Origin: Fuscovulum ytuae
GTDB lineage: Bacteria; Pseudomonadota; Alphaproteobacteria; Rhodobacterales; Rhodobacteraceae
Assembly: GCF_029953595.1 (NCBI RefSeq)
Contig: NZ_CP124535.1
Coordinates: 1,116,001-1,180,000, forward strand
Direction: 5' to 3'
Length of the DNA: 64,000 nucleotides
Shown one piece after another: positions 38,053 to 46,203 of this stretch. Under the pieces are notes generated by a model that saw only the letters and a list, made by a program, of their open reading frames with translations, had not been told where the DNA came from and made no database searches. Positions within the stretch are counted from its first letter, which is position 1. Every line of letters starts with the position of its first letter. The translations under genes were made by a program, and so were the position numbers.

Positions 38053-38078
38053 CCGCTGCGCCCCGATCCGCGCCGGGG

Positions 38079-38366
38079 TTAAAGCCCATCGACGATGACC
38101 ACTGCCACCTCGGCGGCCCCCGCACGCGCCGCCCGCGCGGCGCGGTATTCGTCTGAATGATAACAGGCCCGCGCGGCGGCAAGATCGGGGAATTCGATCA
38201 CCACATGGCGCGCGGCCTCTGGCCCTTCCAGAACTTCGGACTGCCCACCCCGCGCCAAAAACCGCGCACCGAACCGCGCGAAGGCCGCAGGGGCCAAGGA
38301 CTGATAGCCCTTATAGGCCTCCGGGTCCGTCACCGTCACATGGGCGATCCAATAGGCGGGCATCAC
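38079..38366 (-). CDS. DUF1330 protein (EthD-like ferredoxin fold)
   Basis: 95 residues: AYWIAHVTVTDPEAYKGYQ at the start and GPEAARHVVIEFPDLAAARA then CYHSDEYRAARAAR, the DUF1330 signature. These small dimeric ferredoxin-fold proteins often occur in catabolic operons, some with monooxygenase or isomerase roles. Its ATG overlaps the GntR gene stop by 4 bases, so it is co-translated with that regulator. No substrate is evident. Confidence 0.85.
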   Translation of the reverse strand: MMPAYWIAHVTVTDPEAYKGYQSLAPAAFARFGARFLARGGQSEVLEGPEAARHVVIEFPDLAAARACYHSDEYRAARAARAGAAEVAVVIVDGL

Positions 38367-39031
38367 TCCGCCTCCAGCGCATGTTGCGCCAAGGCGGCGG
38401 CCTCGGTCAGATGGTCCTCTACCGCACGCCGCGCCCTGGCCCCGTCACGTGCCGCGATGGCGGCGGCGATGCGCGCCATCCGTTCCGGCCCCGGCACGGC
38501 ACGCTCCGTCGCGGCCAGAGTCAAAGCCCGCAGACGGCTGATTCGCCCGTTCAGGCGCTGCACGATCTCCCATGCGATATGGTGGCCTGCGGCGGCGAAG
38601 ATCACTTCGTAGAACCGCGTCGTGGCGACAAAGACCCCCTCGTCGCCGCCCTCCCTGATCTGCGCCAAGGCTTGCGCCAAGGCCGCATCCACGCCCGCAT
38701 CCGCGACAGTGGCACAGACCTCTGCCGCGCTGCCCTCCAACTGACGCCGGATATCATAGACCTGCCGCGCCTGCGCCCAATCCAGCCGCGCCACCACCGG
38801 CCCGCGATGGGGCAGCGTTTCAACCAGCCCTTCCGTCTCCAGCACCCGGATCACCTCGCGCACCACGGACCGACTGACGCCAAGCTGATCACAGAGCGTG
38901 CGTTCCACCAGCCGCGTGCCACCAGGAAAGCGCCCCGCGATGATCGCCGCGCGCAGCCTGTCCAGAGCGATGCCACGCAACGTCTGGGGCGGGCGGTCAA
39001 TCCGCAGCTCGTCCGGTGCAAGATGCTCCAT
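38363..39031 (-). CDS. GntR family regulator (FCD/FadR type)
   Basis: 222 residues from the ATG at 39031, with GGGAGAC just upstream; the longer frame starts within the divergent gene. N-terminal winged helix: IALDRLRAAIIAGRFPGGTR then LCDQLGVSRSVVREVIRVLE. C-terminal FCD domain with metal/ligand residues in VYDIRRQLEG, TRFYEVIFAAAGH and VEDHLTEAAALA. It is divergent from the DUF1185-hydrolase-flavin-monooxygenase operon, and a GntR-type palindrome lies in the 93-base gap. It probably represses that operon and itself until an acid ligand binds. Confidence 0.9.
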   Translation of the reverse strand: MEHLAPDELRIDRPPQTLRGIALDRLRAAIIAGRFPGGTRLVERTLCDQLGVSRSVVREVIRVLETEGLVETLPHRGPVVARLDWAQARQVYDIRRQLEGSAAEVCATVADAGVDAALAQALAQIREGGDEGVFVATTRFYEVIFAAAGHHIAWEIVQRLNGRISRLRALTLAATERAVPGPERMARIAAAIAARDGARARRAVEDHLTEAAALAQHALEAE

Positions 39032-39066
39032 CCCGTCTCCCTTGGCCTTATGCGGCCAACGACTCA

Positions 39067-39102
39067 TTGACATTCCGTCTGATGGTATACCAACATACCA
39101 TC
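39067..39102 (+). promoter_or_regulatory. Promoter -35 element with overlapping GntR-type operator
   Basis: TTGACA at 39067-39072 precedes an inverted repeat GATGGTAT (39081-39088) / ATACCATC (39095-39102). Inside it, 39083-39092 is the perfect 10-base palindrome TGGTATACCA, the kind of site bound by FadR/VanR-type GntR proteins. It lies 22 bases before the DUF1185 start and 50 bases from the gntR start, suited to controlling both. Confidence 0.7.
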
Positions 39103-39124
39103 CATCGAAAGCCTGAGGTTTCCC

Positions 39125-39727
39125 ATGCCCGCCGAAATCCGCAAGACCCTGCTGCACGTTGAAACCACGCTGGTCGAAGGGGGCCGTTCCGCGCCGCGCC
39201 CCCTGAAACTGATCGGCGCTGCGGCGGTGGTCCGCAACCCTTGGGCCGGGTTGGGGTTTGTCGAAGATCTGAAACCTGCCATCCACGACATCGCCCCCGA
39301 ACTCGGCGCGCTGCTGACCGGCATGATCCTTGATGCAGCAGGCGGTGGCGACAAGGTCGAAGGCTATGGCAAGGCTGCCATCTGCGGCCTGAAGGGCGAG
39401 GTAGAGCATGCCTCCGCCCTGATCCACACCCTGCGCTTTGGCAATCATTACCGACAGGCCGTGGGCGCCAAGACCTATCTCGCCTTCACCAATATCCGGG
39501 GCGGGGCGAATACGCCCATCATGATCCCGCTGATGGACAAGAATGACGAGGGCCGCCGCTCGCATTACCTGACCGTGCATTTTGCCATCCCGGACGCCCC
39601 TGCCGAAGATGAGATCGTCGTGGCCCTTGGCGCCTCCATCGGTGGACGTCCGCATCACCGCATCGGCGACCGCTATCAGGATCTGAAGGATCTGGGCCAT
39701 GATGTCGCGAACCCTGCGGCTGTCTGA
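39125..39727 (+). CDS. DUF1185 (so-called amino acid synthesis) family protein
   Basis: 200 residues. Family blocks are IRKTLLHVETTLVEGGR, AAVVRNPWAGLGFVEDL, DKVEGYGKAAICGLKGEVEH and FGNHYRQAVGAKTYLAFTNI. Despite the family name, members have no proven amino-acid biosynthetic activity and are usually found in catabolic operons. It is first in a five-gene operon and its 3' end overlaps the alpha/beta hydrolase gene by 29 bases. The operator above lies directly in front. Confidence 0.85.
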   Translation: MPAEIRKTLLHVETTLVEGGRSAPRPLKLIGAAAVVRNPWAGLGFVEDLKPAIHDIAPELGALLTGMILDAAGGGDKVEGYGKAAICGLKGEVEHASALIHTLRFGNHYRQAVGAKTYLAFTNIRGGANTPIMIPLMDKNDEGRRSHYLTVHFAIPDAPAEDEIVVALGASIGGRPHHRIGDRYQDLKDLGHDVANPAAV

Positions 39728-40529
39728 CGGCACCACGGTCGGGTTGATCGAGGTCGGGCCAAAGGATCGGGCCGGGGAACCCTTGGTCCTGATCCATGGC
39801 GTGGGGCTGAACGCCCGGGCTTGGGCACCGCAGATCGCCGCACTCGCAGCCAGCCATCGCGTCTTTGCCATCGACATGCCAGGGCATGGTGGGTCCTCCC
39901 CTCTGCCCCAAGGCGCGCGCCTGCCCGATTACGTCACATGGGCCGCGCGGGTGATCCTTGCGCTGAACGTCGGCGCTGTGAATGTAGCAGGGCATTCCAT
40001 GGGGGCGCTGATTGCCACCGGGCTGTCCGCCGATTACCCCGAACTCATCCGCCGCGTGGCCATGCTGAACGCCGTCCATCGCCGCACGCCCGAGGCGCGC
40101 GCCGCCGTCCTTGCCCGCGCCTTGGCCATGGCCGAAGGGCAGTTTGATGCGCAAGCCCCGCTTGATCGTTGGTTCACCCGCAGCGCCGAAGAGACCCCCT
40201 TGCGCGCCCAAGTCGCGCGCTGGCTGCAAGAGGTGGACCGCCAAGGTTATGCCGCCGCCTATCACGCCTTTGCCGAAGGCGATGATGTCTATGCCGACCG
40301 CTGGGCATCCATCTGCTGCCCTGCCCTGGTTCTGACGGCGGATGGCGATCCGAACTCCACTCCAGAAATGACGCGCGCCATGGCGGCAACTGCCCCTTGC
40401 GGGCGGGCCGTGGTGATCGAAGGGCATCGCCATATGGTCAACCTCACTGCGCCCGACCGAGTGACGGCGGCCCTGCGCGACTGGCTGGCCATCCCGTTGA
40501 TGGCCGAAACCGAAGGGCTGCGCGCATGA
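39699..40529 (+). CDS. Alpha/beta hydrolase
   Basis: 276 residues from the first of two adjacent ATG codons (39699, 39702). The fold is clear: LVLIHGVGLNARAWAPQI (oxyanion region), VNVAGHSMGALIATGLS with the nucleophile Ser, an acid near LVLTADGDPN and a His in EGHRHMVNLTAP. It overlaps the genes on both sides (29 bases and 4 bases). In this context it may cleave an amide, ester or enol-type product of the flavin monooxygenase; no substrate is established. Confidence 0.88.
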   Translation: MMSRTLRLSDGTTVGLIEVGPKDRAGEPLVLIHGVGLNARAWAPQIAALAASHRVFAIDMPGHGGSSPLPQGARLPDYVTWAARVILALNVGAVNVAGHSMGALIATGLSADYPELIRRVAMLNAVHRRTPEARAAVLARALAMAEGQFDAQAPLDRWFTRSAEETPLRAQVARWLQEVDRQGYAAAYHAFAEGDDVYADRWASICCPALVLTADGDPNSTPEMTRAMAATAPCGRAVVIEGHRHMVNLTAPDRVTAALRDWLAIPLMAETEGLRA

Positions 40530-41452
40530 CCGATCCCACCGACACCCGCCGCGCCCTGCGTGATGCCTTTGGCACCTTCATGACCGGGGTGACCGTCGTC
40601 ACGACAACGGATGGCGCGGGCCAACCGCTTGGCTTTACGGCCAACAGCTTTGCCTCCGTCTCTCTCGACCCGCCGCTCCTTTTGGTGCAGATCGCGCGAA
40701 ATTCCGCAAATTACGTAAAATTCACCACCACCGCGCATTTCGCGGTGAACATCCTTGCCGAAGGGCAAAAGGACATCTCCTCCACCTTCGCCCGGCCTGT
40801 GGCGGATCGCTTCGCCGGGATCGATTGGCAGCCGGGGCCAGAGGGCAGCCCGATCCTGCCGGGGGTGGCGGCTTGGTTTGACTGCACCCTTTTCAAGGTC
40901 GTGGATGCCGGCGATCACGCCATCCTGATTGGCCATGTCGAAGGCTTTCACGCCAGCACCGCGCCGGGCCTTGGCTATTACCGTGGCACCTACTTCACCC
41001 CTGTGGCGACGCAGGCCACCGTTCCCACAGGGCCGGATATCATCGTCTCGGCCATCCTTGAGCGGGGGGGGCAGGTGCTGCTGGTCGATGACGGTTTCGG
41101 CGGCCTGACCCTGCCCACCGCCCGTGTCGGACGCGACGGTACTGCCGCCGCCCTTGCCGCTCTGACCCATCAATCCGGACTGACTGCCGCGCCCGGCCCG
41201 CTTTATTCCGTCTATGAAGACGTAGCCCGCGGGCAGCAGCATATCGCCTTCCGCTGCCCTTGCACGGGCGGCACGCCCGTCAAGGGTGCCTTCGTCGACC
41301 TCGCCCCCGACAGCTTTGCCGAAGTGACCGATCAGGCCCTTCGCGTGATGCTGGAGCGGCTGGCCGAGGAATCGCGCATGGGCAATTACGGCATCTATTT
41401 CGGCAATCAGGACAGGGGCCAGGTCGCGCTGGTCTCCGGGGGGACCACGTGA
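40526..41452 (+). CDS. Flavin reductase fused to a degenerate Nudix-like domain
   Basis: 308 residues from the ATG at 40526. Residues about 1-165 are a flavin reductase-like domain (DAFGTFMTGVTVVTTTDGAG, LGFTANSFASVSLDPPLLL, HFAVNILAEGQ, LGYYRGTYF) that supplies FMNH2 or FADH2 to a partner. Residues about 175-300 look like a Nudix fold (DIIVSAILERGGQVLLVDDG, LTLPTARVG), but the Nudix box REUXEE is replaced by ALTHQSGL, so hydrolase activity is unlikely. The stop codon overlaps the monooxygenase start by one base, fitting a two-component system. Confidence 0.85.
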   Translation: MTDPTDTRRALRDAFGTFMTGVTVVTTTDGAGQPLGFTANSFASVSLDPPLLLVQIARNSANYVKFTTTAHFAVNILAEGQKDISSTFARPVADRFAGIDWQPGPEGSPILPGVAAWFDCTLFKVVDAGDHAILIGHVEGFHASTAPGLGYYRGTYFTPVATQATVPTGPDIIVSAILERGGQVLLVDDGFGGLTLPTARVGRDGTAAALAALTHQSGLTAAPGPLYSVYEDVARGQQHIAFRCPCTGGTPVKGAFVDLAPDSFAEVTDQALRVMLERLAEESRMGNYGIYFGNQDRGQVALVSGGTT

Positions 41453-42489
41453 TGAAATTCTCGCTCTTCGTGCATATGGAGCGTGTTAGCCCAACCGACC
41501 CCGAACCGCGCCTTTATGCGGAAATGCTGGAACTGTGCCACATGGCCGATGAAGGCGGCATGTGCGCGATCTGGACGGGCGAACATCACGGCATGTCCTT
41601 CACCATCGCGCCGAACCCCCTACTGAACCTTGTCGACCTTGCACGGCGGACCAAGAATGTCCGCCTAGGCACGGGCACTGTCATCGCCCCCTTCTGGCAT
41701 CCGATCAAGCTGGCGGGTGAGGCGGCGATGGCTGATATCATCATGGATGGCCGCCTTGATCTTGGCATCGCGCGGGGGGCCTATAGCTTTGAATATGAAC
41801 GCATCCTGCCGGGGTTGGACGCCTGGAACGCAGGCGGGCGGATGCGCGAGCTGATCCCAGCGATCAAGGGCCTTTGGGCCGGCGACTACGCCCATAACGG
41901 GCAATACTGGCAGTTCCCCGCAACAACAAGCGCCCCGCAACCCTTGCAACGGCCCCATCCCCCGATCTGGGTCGCGGCGCGCGACCCGAACAGCCACGAA
42001 TTCGCCGTGGCCAATGGCTGCCATGTGCAATGCACACCTCTCCACAATCCCTTTGCCGAAATCGAAACCCTGATGGGCCGCTTTAACGAGGCCTGCGCAA
42101 AATCGCCCGACGTGCCGCGCCCGAAGATCATGGTCCTGCAACATGGCTATGTCGCCAAGGACCGCGCCGATGCCGACCTCGCCGCACAGGAACTCAATCA
42201 CTTCTACAACTATTTCGGGGCATGGTTCCTGAACAAGCGGCCCATTTCCAAGGGCCTGATCGAACCCCTGACCGAAGCGGAAATCGCCGCCCACCCCTTC
42301 TATTCCCCGCAGGTGATGCGCGACAACCTTCTGATCGGCGACGTGCCCGAGGTGATCGACAAGCTGCACCGCATCAAGGCGCTGGGTTATGACGAATTTT
42401 CGCTCTGGATCGACAGCGGCCAAAGCTTCCAGCGCAAGCGTGACAGCTTGAAACGCTTCATCGAAGATGTGATGCCCGCCTTCCAATAA
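41452..42489 (+). CDS. Luciferase-like (LLM class) flavin-dependent monooxygenase
   Basis: 345 residues with the luciferase-like TIM barrel: MKFSLFVHMERVSPTDPEPR, MCAIWTGEHHGMSFTIAPNP, NVRLGTGTVIAPFWHPIKLA, GRLDLGIARGAYSFEYERI and HPPIWVAARDPNSHEFA. It uses reduced flavin from the adjacent reductase to oxygenate a substrate. The GEHH segment is shared with the bacterial luciferase group. It sits between the reductase and an aldehyde dehydrogenase, which hints at a product that becomes an aldehyde, as in N-heterocycle ring opening. Confidence 0.9.
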   Translation: MKFSLFVHMERVSPTDPEPRLYAEMLELCHMADEGGMCAIWTGEHHGMSFTIAPNPLLNLVDLARRTKNVRLGTGTVIAPFWHPIKLAGEAAMADIIMDGRLDLGIARGAYSFEYERILPGLDAWNAGGRMRELIPAIKGLWAGDYAHNGQYWQFPATTSAPQPLQRPHPPIWVAARDPNSHEFAVANGCHVQCTPLHNPFAEIETLMGRFNEACAKSPDVPRPKIMVLQHGYVAKDRADADLAAQELNHFYNYFGAWFLNKRPISKGLIEPLTEAEIAAHPFYSPQVMRDNLLIGDVPEVIDKLHRIKALGYDEFSLWIDSGQSFQRKRDSLKRFIEDVMPAFQ

Positions 42490-42499
42490 GGACCCGCGC

Positions 42500-43966
42500 A
42501 TGGACCGGTTTCAGCTTTACATCGACGGGGTGTTTGAGGATGGCGCAGCCCGCTTTCCCAGCCTCGACCCCGCGACGGGCGCCGCTTGGACCGATATGCC
42601 CGAGGCCCGCGAGGATGAGGTGAACCGCGCCGTCACCGCCGCCCATCGCGCCTTCATCACAGGCCCATGGCCCAAAATGACCGCGACGCAGCGCGGCAAG
42701 CTCCTGATGAAACTTGCCGATCTGATGGCCGAGGCTGCGCCGGATCTTGCCCGGCTGGAAACCCGCGACACAGGGAAAATCATCCGCGAAACCACCGCTC
42801 AGATCACCTATGTGGCCGATTACTACCGCTATTACGCAGGTCTTGCGGACAAGATCGAAGGCGCGCATCTGCCCATCGACAAGCCGGATATGGAGGTCTG
42901 GCTGCGCCGCGAACCCGTTGGCGTGGTGGCCTCCATCGTGCCTTGGAACTCGCAACTGTTCCTATCCGCCGTGAAACTCGGCCCTGCCCTTGCCGCAGGC
43001 TGCACGGTGGTGCTGAAGGCGTCGGAGGATGGCCCCGCGCCCCTTTTGCATTTCGCAAGGCTCATCCATGCTGCGGGCTTTCCCCCCGGCGTGGTGAATA
43101 TCCTTACAGGCTTCGGTGCGACCTGCGGCCAGGTCCTGACCACACACCCGAAGGTGGCCCATATCGCCTTCACCGGCGGCCCCGGCACGGCGCGGGCGGT
43201 GGTGCGCAATTCGGCCGAAAACCTTGCCTCCACCTCGCTGGAACTGGGGGGGAAGTCGCCCTTCATCGTCTTTGACGATGCCGATCTCGACAGTGCCGCC
43301 AATGCGCAGGTGTCGGGCATCTTTGCCGCCACGGGGCAAAGCTGCGTGGCAGGGTCACGCCTTCTCGTGCAGGCCGGCGTCAAGGACGCCTTTCTCGCCA
43401 AGCTGAAGGAAAAGGCCGAAGCGATCCGCATCGCCGCCCCCGATGACATGGCAACCGAAGTGGGTCCCCTCTGCACCGCCCGCCAGCGCGACCATATCAT
43501 CGCGACCATCGCCGCCTCGCAGGCGAAAGGGGCCAAGGTGATCACAGGCGGCGCCCCCCTGCCCGGCGCGGGTTTTTATTTCCCGCCCACCATCCTTGAC
43601 TGTTCCTCCGCCCCCGAGGCCCCTGCACTGGCCGAAGAATTCTTCGGCCCCGTCCTTGCTGTCGAAAGCTTTGCGACCGAGGAAGAGGCGCTGGAAAAGG
43701 CCAATGCCACGGCCTATGGCCTTGCCTCTGGCGTTTTCACAAGGTCCCTCACCCGCGCGCATCGGATGATCCGGGGCATCCGGGCGGGTGTCGTCTGGGT
43801 GAACACCTACCGCGCCGTCTCGCCCATCGCCCCCTTCGGTGGCCACGGCCTTTCTGGCCACGGCCGCGAAGGGGGCCTTGCCGCCGCCTTGGACTATACG
43901 CGCACGAAAACCGTCTGGCTGCGCACGTCCGATGATCCGATCCCCGATCCCTTCGTCATGCGCTGA
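42500..43966 (+). CDS. NAD(P)-dependent aldehyde dehydrogenase
   Basis: 488 residues. Conserved segments are VGVVASIVPWNSQLFLSAVK, the general base in STSLELGGKSPFIVFDDADL and the nucleophile in AATGQSCVAGSRLL. It ends the flavin-monooxygenase operon, 10 bases after the LLM gene, so it should oxidise the aldehyde arising there. A semialdehyde such as succinate semialdehyde is one possibility, as an inference. It is convergent with the kinase gene, 6 bases apart. Confidence 0.92.
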   Translation: MDRFQLYIDGVFEDGAARFPSLDPATGAAWTDMPEAREDEVNRAVTAAHRAFITGPWPKMTATQRGKLLMKLADLMAEAAPDLARLETRDTGKIIRETTAQITYVADYYRYYAGLADKIEGAHLPIDKPDMEVWLRREPVGVVASIVPWNSQLFLSAVKLGPALAAGCTVVLKASEDGPAPLLHFARLIHAAGFPPGVVNILTGFGATCGQVLTTHPKVAHIAFTGGPGTARAVVRNSAENLASTSLELGGKSPFIVFDDADLDSAANAQVSGIFAATGQSCVAGSRLLVQAGVKDAFLAKLKEKAEAIRIAAPDDMATEVGPLCTARQRDHIIATIAASQAKGAKVITGGAPLPGAGFYFPPTILDCSSAPEAPALAEEFFGPVLAVESFATEEEALEKANATAYGLASGVFTRSLTRAHRMIRGIRAGVVWVNTYRAVSPIAPFGGHGLSGHGREGGLAAALDYTRTKTVWLRTSDDPIPDPFVMR

Positions 43967-43972
43967 CCCGCG

Positions 43973-44914
43973 TCAGCCCTGCGCATCGAGCCAACGAGCA
44001 CACATCACCTCGGCATCCGCGATGAACCGGGCATTGCGCGCCGTTCCCCCGTCTTCCCGCAAACGGGGCACGATCCAACCCAGATAGGTCACCGCCCGCA
44101 AGGCCATGAACAAGGGCAGCGGGGCCGCATCGACCGCACGGAGTTGGCCATAGCCCGCCAGCAGCGCCGCTTCCAAGGCCGGGTAGTCCGGTTCTTGACG
44201 ATGCTTTAGCAAGGCAGTTGCGATGTCGAACAGACGAAACCCCCAGCCGCCATCATCGAAATCAATCAGATGCAGCCTGTCGCCATCCAAAAGCACATTC
44301 TCGCCCACCAGATCGGCATGGATCAGCCCCAGATCCAAGGCACCACCAATCCGCGCCAGTTCCGCCGCAGCCTTTTCCCGAAACCGCAAGAAAAAGGCCC
44401 GCTGATCAGCTGACAGCGTCGGGTTGTCCCAGAACTGGCCCCAGATCGGGGCTTTACCCAGCAACCCTTCAGCATCCCATCGCAGGCGGATGAACCCTTC
44501 CGGCGGCGTCCAAGCATCGCAAGCTGCGTGGAACCGCGCCATCTCGGCCCCCAAACGCGCAAAGACGGCAGGCGCATCCGACAGGGCCAAGGGCGCGCGC
44601 CCCTCTCTCAACGGTTGTCCCGGTAGCCACTGCAACAGATCGACGCGGAACCCCTCGACCTGTTCCAGCAACGCCCCAGATGCAGACGCGATCGGTTGCG
44701 GCACCGAAAGCCCGGCCTTCCGCATCGCGGCCATCCAGTCCAATTCGGACCGCAATTCCGCATCGCTGCGATAGCCCGGCCGCCGCAGCCGCAGCGCAGC
44801 CGTGCCCCAAGGCGCCACAACCCGGAACACCCGGTTCTCTCGCCCCGCAACAAGGCGACACTCCGCCCCTGACAGCCCCCACAGCGCCAGCACCTTTTCG
44901 ACCGGATCGGTCAT
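43973..44914 (-). CDS. APH-superfamily kinase paired with a phospho-lyase
   Basis: 313 residues of the aminoglycoside phosphotransferase fold. Catalytic loop: LIHADLVGENVLLDG with Asp at about 201 and Asn at 206; metal-binding Asp in LHLIDFDDGGWGFRLFDIA. N-terminal lobe: RLVAGRENRVFRVVAPWG and AALRLRRPGY with a Lys-equivalent Arg. Members phosphorylate small alcohols such as homoserine, choline or hydroxylysine. Its ATG overlaps the stop of the class III PLP gene (ATGA), and this pairing resembles human HYKK with its phospho-lyases. It is the last gene of a 12-gene run. Confidence 0.82.
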   Translation of the reverse strand: MTDPVEKVLALWGLSGAECRLVAGRENRVFRVVAPWGTAALRLRRPGYRSDAELRSELDWMAAMRKAGLSVPQPIASASGALLEQVEGFRVDLLQWLPGQPLREGRAPLALSDAPAVFARLGAEMARFHAACDAWTPPEGFIRLRWDAEGLLGKAPIWGQFWDNPTLSADQRAFFLRFREKAAAELARIGGALDLGLIHADLVGENVLLDGDRLHLIDFDDGGWGFRLFDIATALLKHRQEPDYPALEAALLAGYGQLRAVDAAPLPLFMALRAVTYLGWIVPRLREDGGTARNARFIADAEVMCARWLDAQG

Positions 44915-46188
44915 GCCGCCGGATCCAGATCGGTCAGCACCGCCTCCAACGTGCCAATCAGGATATCCAGATGCTCTGCGCCAAAGGGCATGGGCGGGCG
45001 GATCTTCAACGTGTTGCGATGCCGCCCCAGCTTTGACAACAACACCCCCCGGTCGCGCATCGCATTTACCACGCGGTCGGCATAGGCCGGGTCCGGTGTC
45101 TTGGCGGCGCGGTCCGTCACAAATTCCGCGCCGAAGACCATGCCGCTTTCTCGCACATCCCCGATCATCGGAAACCGCTCCGCCAGCGCCCGCAACCGCG
45201 CGGCGGCAAGGGTGCCAATGCGGCGGGCGTTGCCTTGCAAGCCCTGCGCCTCCACCTCATCCAGCACCGCCATCGCCACGGCACAGGACACAGGGTTCCC
45301 CCCAAAGGTGTTGAAATAGCGAAATGCCGTGCGGAACCGCGCCATCACGGCCTCGCTTGTCACCACCCCCGCAACCGGATGACCATTCCCCATCGGCTTG
45401 CCCAACGTGACCACATCCGGCACCACCCCCTGCCGCTGATGCGCCCAGAAATGGCTGCCGGAGCGGCCAAAGCCCGACTGAACCTCGTCGCAGATCAAAA
45501 GACCGCCCGCCCGCCGCGCCACCTCGGCCGCAGGACGCAGCCAGCCCTCCGCCTGCGTCGGAAAGCCTTCATTCAAAAACAGCGGGCAAACGATCAGAGC
45601 GGCAAAGCCAACCCCGGACCGTTCCAGATCGGCCACTGCCGCCTCGACCTTTGCGGCAAAGCGCTGCCCATCGGGATCGGGGATGCGATAGCTGTCCGGG
45701 GCCTCTACATGCCGGATCAGCCCACCAAGGCCGAACCCAACTTCCGGCACATTGCTGCGCGACAGATGGCTTACCAGCGCGGTATTGCCGTGATACGTGG
45801 CATCGGTGGCCACGATCCCCCTCTTGCCCGTCATCGCTTCGGCCATCCGAAGGGCGATGTCATTCGCTTCGGATCCCGTGCAGGTCAGGATGGCGGTCTT
45901 CAACGGTTCGGCAAAGGTGGCGGTCAGCCGGTCGACATAGTCAAGAATGCCCTCGTGCAGATAGCGCGTATGGGTGTTCAAGGTGCCCGCCTGCCGACAC
46001 AGCGCCTCCACCACGCGCGGGTTGCAATGGCCCACATGAGCCACATTGTTATAGCAATCGAGGTAACGCCGCCCCTCGGCATCCCAAAGCCAGACCCCTT
46101 CCCCTCGCACCAGATGGACGGGTTCGTCGTAAAAGGTCGACATGTTCGGCCCCAAAAGCGCCCGCCGCCGTGCCATCAAATCGGTCAT
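44911..46188 (-). CDS. Class III PLP enzyme resembling amine phospho-lyases
   Basis: 425 residues. Besides general class III aminotransferase features (Schiff-base Lys at about 264 in TLGKPMGNGHPVAGVV), it carries LDCYNNVAHVGHCNPRVVEA near the N-terminus and LGRHRNTLKIRPPMPF at the C-terminus, which are marks of the AGXT2L/ETNPPL group. Members of this group remove ammonia and phosphate together from O-phosphoethanolamine or 5-phosphohydroxylysine, giving an aldehyde. The kinase gene directly following would make such a phospho-amine. A simple transaminase remains possible. Confidence 0.85.
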   Translation of the reverse strand: MTDLMARRRALLGPNMSTFYDEPVHLVRGEGVWLWDAEGRRYLDCYNNVAHVGHCNPRVVEALCRQAGTLNTHTRYLHEGILDYVDRLTATFAEPLKTAILTCTGSEANDIALRMAEAMTGKRGIVATDATYHGNTALVSHLSRSNVPEVGFGLGGLIRHVEAPDSYRIPDPDGQRFAAKVEAAVADLERSGVGFAALIVCPLFLNEGFPTQAEGWLRPAAEVARRAGGLLICDEVQSGFGRSGSHFWAHQRQGVVPDVVTLGKPMGNGHPVAGVVTSEAVMARFRTAFRYFNTFGGNPVSCAVAMAVLDEVEAQGLQGNARRIGTLAAARLRALAERFPMIGDVRESGMVFGAEFVTDRAAKTPDPAYADRVVNAMRDRGVLLSKLGRHRNTLKIRPPMPFGAEHLDILIGTLEAVLTDLDPAA

Positions 46189-46203
46189 TCCCGCCCTTTC
46201 GCT

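Noticed and set aside
41260-41451. Longer start for the luciferase-like monooxygenase inside the flavin reductase gene
   Set aside because: The extension is a shadow of the reductase frame; the ATG at 41452 overlaps its stop codon and begins the family sequence MKFSLFVHME.
44911-46188. The class III PLP enzyme as an ordinary acetylornithine-type aminotransferase
   Set aside because: NNVAHVGHCNP, GKPMGNGHPVA and the LGRHRNTLKIRPPMPF tail are marks of the phospho-lyase group, and a kinase gene overlaps it; the aminotransferase reading is kept only as an alternative.
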